DNA of 9,539 bases from Ruminococcaceae bacterium UBA3329 (GTDB taxonomy: Bacteria > Bacillota > Clostridia > Oscillospirales > Acutalibacteraceae): contig DERX01000050.1 of assembly GCA_002361875.1 (NCBI GenBank), forward strand, positions 456-9,994, written 5' to 3'. The notes beneath the pieces were generated by a model. The model saw only the letters and a list, made by a program, of their open reading frames with translations. It made no database searches and was not told the origin of the DNA. The translations under genes and the position numbers were made by a program. Positions 6,305-9,539 of this stretch are shown in pieces. Each line of letters begins with the position of its first letter. Position 1 is the stretch's first letter.

Positions 6305-7148
6305 TAAAGATTTAAATATTCTCATAGTAGGCCTCGGACTTATCGGCGGCAGTTACGCTATGGGGCTTCACAAAAAAGGATATAAGGTTTCGGCTATTGA
6401 TGTTAATGAAAATTCGATTCAATATGCACTTGAAAACAACATTATTGATAAAGGTTCAACAGATGTCGATGAAAGCTTAATTTCATCTGCCGATTTAGTC
6501 GTTTTTGCACTTTATCCCCATGTGTTTCTCGATTGGGTAAAGAGCAATCAGCACTTATTTAAAAGCGATGCAGTGATTACAGATGTTACGGGCGTAAAAT
6601 CATGTATTGTTTATAAAATACAAAATATACTTCGCAGCGATCTTGAATTTATTGCCGCTCATCCAATGGCAGGTAAAGAGGTTTACGGTGTAGAAAATGC
6701 CGACGATGCAATTTTTAAAGAGGCAAACTACATTGTAGTACCGACCGACACTAACACCTTTAATGCTATTGAAATGTGCAAAGCGATAGGCGAAACACTT
6801 GAATTTGCAAGAATTTCTTCTTTGCCGCCGAAAGCGCATGACGAGATGATTGGTTTTGTTTCACAGCTTACGCACTGCATTGCAATTTGCCTTATGACCT
6901 GTTCAAAAAGCGAACATCTTGTTGATTATACGGGTGATTCATTCAGGGATTTAACACGAATTGCGCGTATAAATGAGAATATGTGGAGCGAGCTTTTTCT
7001 GCTTAACAAAGATGCTCTGCTTTCTCAAATGAAAACCTTTATAACGGAATTTAATGCTTTTTATGAAATACTCGAAAATGAAGATGTTGAAAAAATGAAA
7101 GAAAAAATGATTCAATCTACCGCTCGCAGAGCGCTGTTTGATAAATAA
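6294..7148 (+). CDS. tyrA: Prephenate dehydrogenase
   Basis: Oxidatively decarboxylates prephenate to 4-hydroxyphenylpyruvate, the Tyr precursor. The N-terminal Rossmann motif GLGLIGGS (13-20) is followed by the acidic residue in AIDVN that normally favours NAD+. Prephenate-binding and catalytic features are H123 in AAHPMAG and H194 in SQLTH, then SFRDLTRIA in the helical dimerisation domain. At 284 aa it holds only the catalytic core: there is no fused chorismate mutase as in E. coli TyrA and no C-terminal ACT domain as in B. subtilis TyrA. Feedback by Tyr may therefore be weak and control may rest on the leader attenuator; this is inference. It starts inside the last codons of aroA (11-nt overlap), with AGGCAGGTG upstream as a loosely spaced ribosome site. 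Cyclohexadienyl or arogenate substrate use cannot be excluded. Confidence 0.93.
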   Translation: MKLDKDLNILIVGLGLIGGSYAMGLHKKGYKVSAIDVNENSIQYALENNIIDKGSTDVDESLISSADLVVFALYPHVFLDWVKSNQHLFKSDAVITDVTGVKSCIVYKIQNILRSDLEFIAAHPMAGKEVYGVENADDAIFKEANYIVVPTDTNTFNAIEMCKAIGETLEFARISSLPPKAHDEMIGFVSQLTHCIAICLMTCSKSEHLVDYTGDSFRDLTRIARINENMWSELFLLNKDALLSQMKTFITEFNAFYEILENEDVEKMKEKMIQSTARRALFDK

Positions 7149-7161
7149 AGGAGACATTATT

Positions 7162-8190
7162 ATGAATATGATTTTTGAAAAAAAGCTCGCAATTCCACAG
7201 GAGGTTAAGCAGATGTATCCTGCCTCTGCTGAAATTCAGGCTACAGTTAAAGAGCGTACTGATGAGCTTAAAGACATTTTTGCAGGAAAAAACGATAAAT
7301 TCATTCTAATTATCGGGCCTTGCTCCGCAGACCGTGATGACAGTGTGCTTGATTATATCGGCAGACTGCGTGAACTACAAGAAAAGGTTAAGGATAAAAT
7401 TTTTATTGTTCCGAGAATTTATACAAACAAACCGCGTACAACGGGCGACGGCTACAAGGGTATGCTTCATCAGCCCGACCCTGACGGAAAGCCGGATATG
7501 TTCAAGGGAATTGTTGCAATTCGTGAGCTTCATATGAAAGCAATTCAGGAAACGGGTTTTGCCTGCGCTGACGAGATGCTTTATCCCGAGAATTCAAGAT
7601 ACCTTGACGATTTGCTCGGATATAATGCAGTAGGAGCGAGAAGTGTTGAAAATCAACAGCACAGACTGACTGCAAGCGGACTTGATGTTCCGGTTGGTAT
7701 GAAAAATCCCACAAGCGGCGATATTTCGGTTATGATGAACTCAATTACTGCCGCACAGCATAAGCATACATTTATTTTCAGAGGGTGGGAGGTACATTCA
7801 GAGGGAAATGAATATGCCCACGCAATTCTCAGAGGTTATGTAAATAAGCACGGTCAGTCAATGCCGAATTACCATTACGAAGACCTTGTTCACCTTAACA
7901 ATGCTTATCAAAAATCAGGACTTTTAAATCCTGCCGTTATAATTGACACAAACCATTCAAATTCGGGGAAAGACCCAATTCAGCAAATAAGAATTGCTAA
8001 AGAAATAATTAACAGTATGCATTATAATTCTGAAATAAAAAGCCTCGTAAAAGGACTTATGATTGAAAGCTATATTGAGGACGGTAATCAACCGATTGGC
8101 TGCGGAATATACGGCAAATCAATTACCGACGCTTGCCTTGGTTGGGAAAAGAGCGAAAAGCTCGTTCTTGCTATTGCTGATAAAATTTAA
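7162..8190 (+). CDS. DAHP synthase, class I (AroF/AroG/AroH type)
   Basis: Condenses PEP and erythrose 4-phosphate into 3-deoxy-D-arabino-heptulosonate 7-phosphate, the committed first step of the pathway. Motifs of the class I alpha family are present: IGPCSAD with metal ligand C54, RIYTNKPRTTGDGYKG, GARSVENQQHR, GMKNPTSGD, DTNHSNS with H265, ESYIEDGNQ with E302, and SITDACLGW with D323. Together these supply the C-H-E-D metal site. The roughly 45-residue N-terminal extension before the barrel, where E. coli AroG forms its effector site, is retained but about seven residues shorter. Which amino acid inhibits it cannot be read from the sequence. The ATG at 7162 follows AAGGAG (7148-7153) by 8 nt; an upstream TTG at 7138 lies inside tyrA. 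No chorismate mutase is fused, unlike the B. subtilis enzyme. It is the last gene of the operon although it acts first, and has a stronger ribosome site than its neighbours. Confidence 0.95.
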   Translation: MNMIFEKKLAIPQEVKQMYPASAEIQATVKERTDELKDIFAGKNDKFILIIGPCSADRDDSVLDYIGRLRELQEKVKDKIFIVPRIYTNKPRTTGDGYKGMLHQPDPDGKPDMFKGIVAIRELHMKAIQETGFACADEMLYPENSRYLDDLLGYNAVGARSVENQQHRLTASGLDVPVGMKNPTSGDISVMMNSITAAQHKHTFIFRGWEVHSEGNEYAHAILRGYVNKHGQSMPNYHYEDLVHLNNAYQKSGLLNPAVIIDTNHSNSGKDPIQQIRIAKEIINSMHYNSEIKSLVKGLMIESYIEDGNQPIGCGIYGKSITDACLGWEKSEKLVLAIADKI

Positions 8191-8201
8191 TTTTCATAAG
8201 T

Positions 8202-8236
8202 AAATCCCCCTGACAAAAAAGGTCAAGGGGATTTTT
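8202..8236 (+). terminator. Operon terminator, probably bidirectional
   Basis: A 13-bp stem pairs 8202-8214 with 8222-8234 around a 7-nt A-rich loop, with T at 8232-8236. The plus-strand RNA has one C.A mismatch (8210/8226). It lies 11 nt after the DAHP synthase stop and 22 nt beyond the end of the convergent rodA gene. Read on the minus strand the mismatch becomes a G.U pair, so the hairpin is unbroken there, but the T-run that follows is short. It probably stops transcription from both sides, best on the plus strand. Confidence 0.9.
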
Positions 8237-8258
8237 CATAGAATATAAGTGCAAAAAC

Positions 8259-9449
8259 TTAACTTTCTCTGAATGGGTTGTCAATGTTAGCAAAGCCTAT
8301 GTCAATGATGTCACGTTGTTGATTGTACCTGTAAAAGCTCATAATTAAGCCGATTGCAAGGTACAGACAAAGGTTTGACGAACCGCCTGCCGAAAAGAAT
8401 GGGAGAGTAATGCCGATAACCGGCAGAAGCTCCAAGCACATACCGATGTTTATTATAACCTGTCCTGCTATCATTGCAACTACGCCGTAACACATAACTT
8501 TCGTGTTTCCGACTTTATCAAGTCTGCCTGTTCTTGCAATTCTTATGACGATAAATGTCAATAGCAAAAGTGCAATTACACAGCCAACAAAGCCGAGTTC
8601 TTCTCCTATAACTGAAAATATCATATCGTTTTGGCTTTCAGGTACAATTCCGAGCTGTGTGTAATTGCCTTTAAATAAGCCTTGTCCTGTAAGTCCTCCG
8701 CCGCCGATTGCAGCAAGACCGCGCTCTTGCTGATAAATAACATCAGGATAAAGTTCAGGGTAAACCAGTGCTAAAAATCTGCTTTTTTGAATGTTTTCGA
8801 GAACAAAAATCCAAACGAGCGGCAGGGCAGCGAGCAACAAAACTCCGCCCGCAACAAAATAAAGCCAATGAAGTCCTGCAACAAAGAGCATTGCCATTGT
8901 AATAATAATAAATATAAGCGCTGAACCCATATCACCGGATTTCATAACAAGTGCAATTGGAATAAGCGCATGTATCGCTAAAGGAATCAGTGTCAGAATA
9001 TGGTTTATATTGTTCTTTACCTTGTCCAGATGAACACCGAAGGTAATAATAAATCCGATTTTTACAATTTCAGACGGCTGAAAAAAGATTTTACCGCCGG
9101 CAAGTGAAATCCATGTTTTTGCATCAGGCCGTTCTTCAGGACCTACGCCTACTCCGGGAACAAAAAGCAAAAGCATTAATCCAATACTTACAGCAGCTAT
9201 AAGCGGCCACATTTTAATTATAAATTCATAATCAATAAGCGAAATTATGATTGCCATAGCAAGTCCAAGGCAGACTGCGGCAACCATAACCTTAAAGTCA
9301 CGGGTAAAGCGGACTCCGTCTGACGCAGTATGAAGCGTTGCACTTAAAACCATTACAGAGCCGAACGCTGAAGTCAAAGCACAAAGCAACAATAAAATCT
9401 TATCGGTTTCTTTTATAAAAGTTTTGACACTTTTCAGTATTTGTTTCAT
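8259..9449 (-). CDS. rodA: SEDS-family peptidoglycan glycosyltransferase (RodA/FtsW/SpoVE)
   Basis: An integral membrane protein that polymerises lipid II into glycan strands with a partner class B penicillin-binding protein, for elongation (RodA) or division/sporulation (FtsW/SpoVE). The 396-aa product has about ten hydrophobic segments. SEDS landmarks are visible: FQPSE..K at 123-130, GDMGSAL at 172-178, GLAAIGGGGLTGQG at 244-257, the catalytic aspartate D275 in PESQNDMIFSVIGEELG, and the C-terminal GITLPFFSAGGSS. I favour RodA because of overall length and the absence of a neighbouring mur gene cluster, but family members are hard to separate by eye. The ATG at 9449 is chosen because GGAG (9456-9459) precedes it by 6 nt; a TTG at 9461 would swallow that site. 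It is monocistronic within the window, convergent with the aromatic operon, and unrelated to it functionally. No partner PBP gene is in view. Confidence 0.9.
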   Translation of the reverse strand: MKQILKSVKTFIKETDKILLLLCALTSAFGSVMVLSATLHTASDGVRFTRDFKVMVAAVCLGLAMAIIISLIDYEFIIKMWPLIAAVSIGLMLLLFVPGVGVGPEERPDAKTWISLAGGKIFFQPSEIVKIGFIITFGVHLDKVKNNINHILTLIPLAIHALIPIALVMKSGDMGSALIFIIITMAMLFVAGLHWLYFVAGGVLLLAALPLVWIFVLENIQKSRFLALVYPELYPDVIYQQERGLAAIGGGGLTGQGLFKGNYTQLGIVPESQNDMIFSVIGEELGFVGCVIALLLLTFIVIRIARTGRLDKVGNTKVMCYGVVAMIAGQVIINIGMCLELLPVIGITLPFFSAGGSSNLCLYLAIGLIMSFYRYNQQRDIIDIGFANIDNPFRES

Positions 9450-9478
9450 TTGTTTCTCCAAAATAATATTCTATTTAA

Positions 9479-9507
9479 ATTTTATATCAAAAAAACAAAT
9501 TTGTAAA
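9479..9507 (-). promoter_or_regulatory. Likely promoter of the rodA-family gene
   Basis: On the minus strand, TTTACA (9507-9502) and TAAAAT (9484-9479) each match the -35 and -10 consensus at five of six positions, with a 17-nt spacer. The start point would fall near 9472, roughly 20 nt before the ATG at 9449, just ahead of the Shine-Dalgarno GGAG. The region is very AT-rich, so chance matches are possible. The rest of 9508-9539 shows nothing I can assign. Confidence 0.6.
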
Positions 9508-9539
9508 TAGAATGCGACAAATTTATATTTTTATATTGC

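Noticed and set aside
7138..7161. TTG start for DAHP synthase
   Set aside because: It lies within the tyrA coding end and would place the AAGGAG site inside the gene; the ATG at 7162 has ideal spacing.
1..9539. Mobile elements, CRISPR arrays, tRNA or rRNA genes, or a defence system
   Set aside because: No transposase, inverted or direct repeat array, tRNA-like cloverleaf or rRNA segment was recognised, and all large ORFs are accounted for by metabolic and cell-wall genes.

Overview
The window is AT-rich bacterial DNA with tightly packed genes, and it resembles an anaerobic Clostridia-type Firmicute, perhaps a gut Oscillospiraceae/Ruminococcaceae relative. This rests on AAGGAG-type ribosome binding sites, TTGACA/TATAAT-type promoters, the AroC and AroQ sequence subtypes, and a RodA/SpoVE-like protein. 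The taxonomic call is inference; no rRNA or other marker gene is present.

Positions 1-211 are a compact regulatory leader. A strong sigma-A-type promoter (16-44) is followed by a well-formed Shine-Dalgarno and a 16-codon ORF (75-125), MFFNCYFYYYFISAID, half of which is Phe or Tyr. A textbook intrinsic terminator (156-193) follows, just before the first enzyme gene. Three segments of the leader RNA can pair in mutually exclusive ways: 78-89 with 135-146, 135-146 with 151-161, and 156-166 with 175-185. Segments 78-89 and 150-161 are near-identical. This is the layout of ribosome-mediated attenuation by Phe and Tyr supply.

Positions 212-8190 are one uninterrupted eight-gene plus-strand operon: pheA, aroB, aroC, aroE-aroK fusion, aroQ, aroA, tyrA and a class I DAHP synthase. 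Together they encode all seven steps from erythrose-4-phosphate plus PEP to chorismate, then chorismate mutase, prephenate dehydratase and prephenate dehydrogenase. Only the final aminotransferase is missing for Phe and Tyr. Gaps are at most about 13 nt and several genes overlap, so transcriptional and translational coupling is likely. A terminator at 8202-8236 closes the operon.

Positions 8259-9449 carry a convergent minus-strand rodA/ftsW-family gene (SEDS peptidoglycan glycosyltransferase) with its own promoter at 9479-9507. It has no evident link to aromatic biosynthesis.

The most interesting content is the Phe/Tyr leader-peptide attenuator placed above a complete shikimate-Phe-Tyr operon, so that general chorismate supply appears to be set by Phe/Tyr charging alone, with no Trp codon in the leader.
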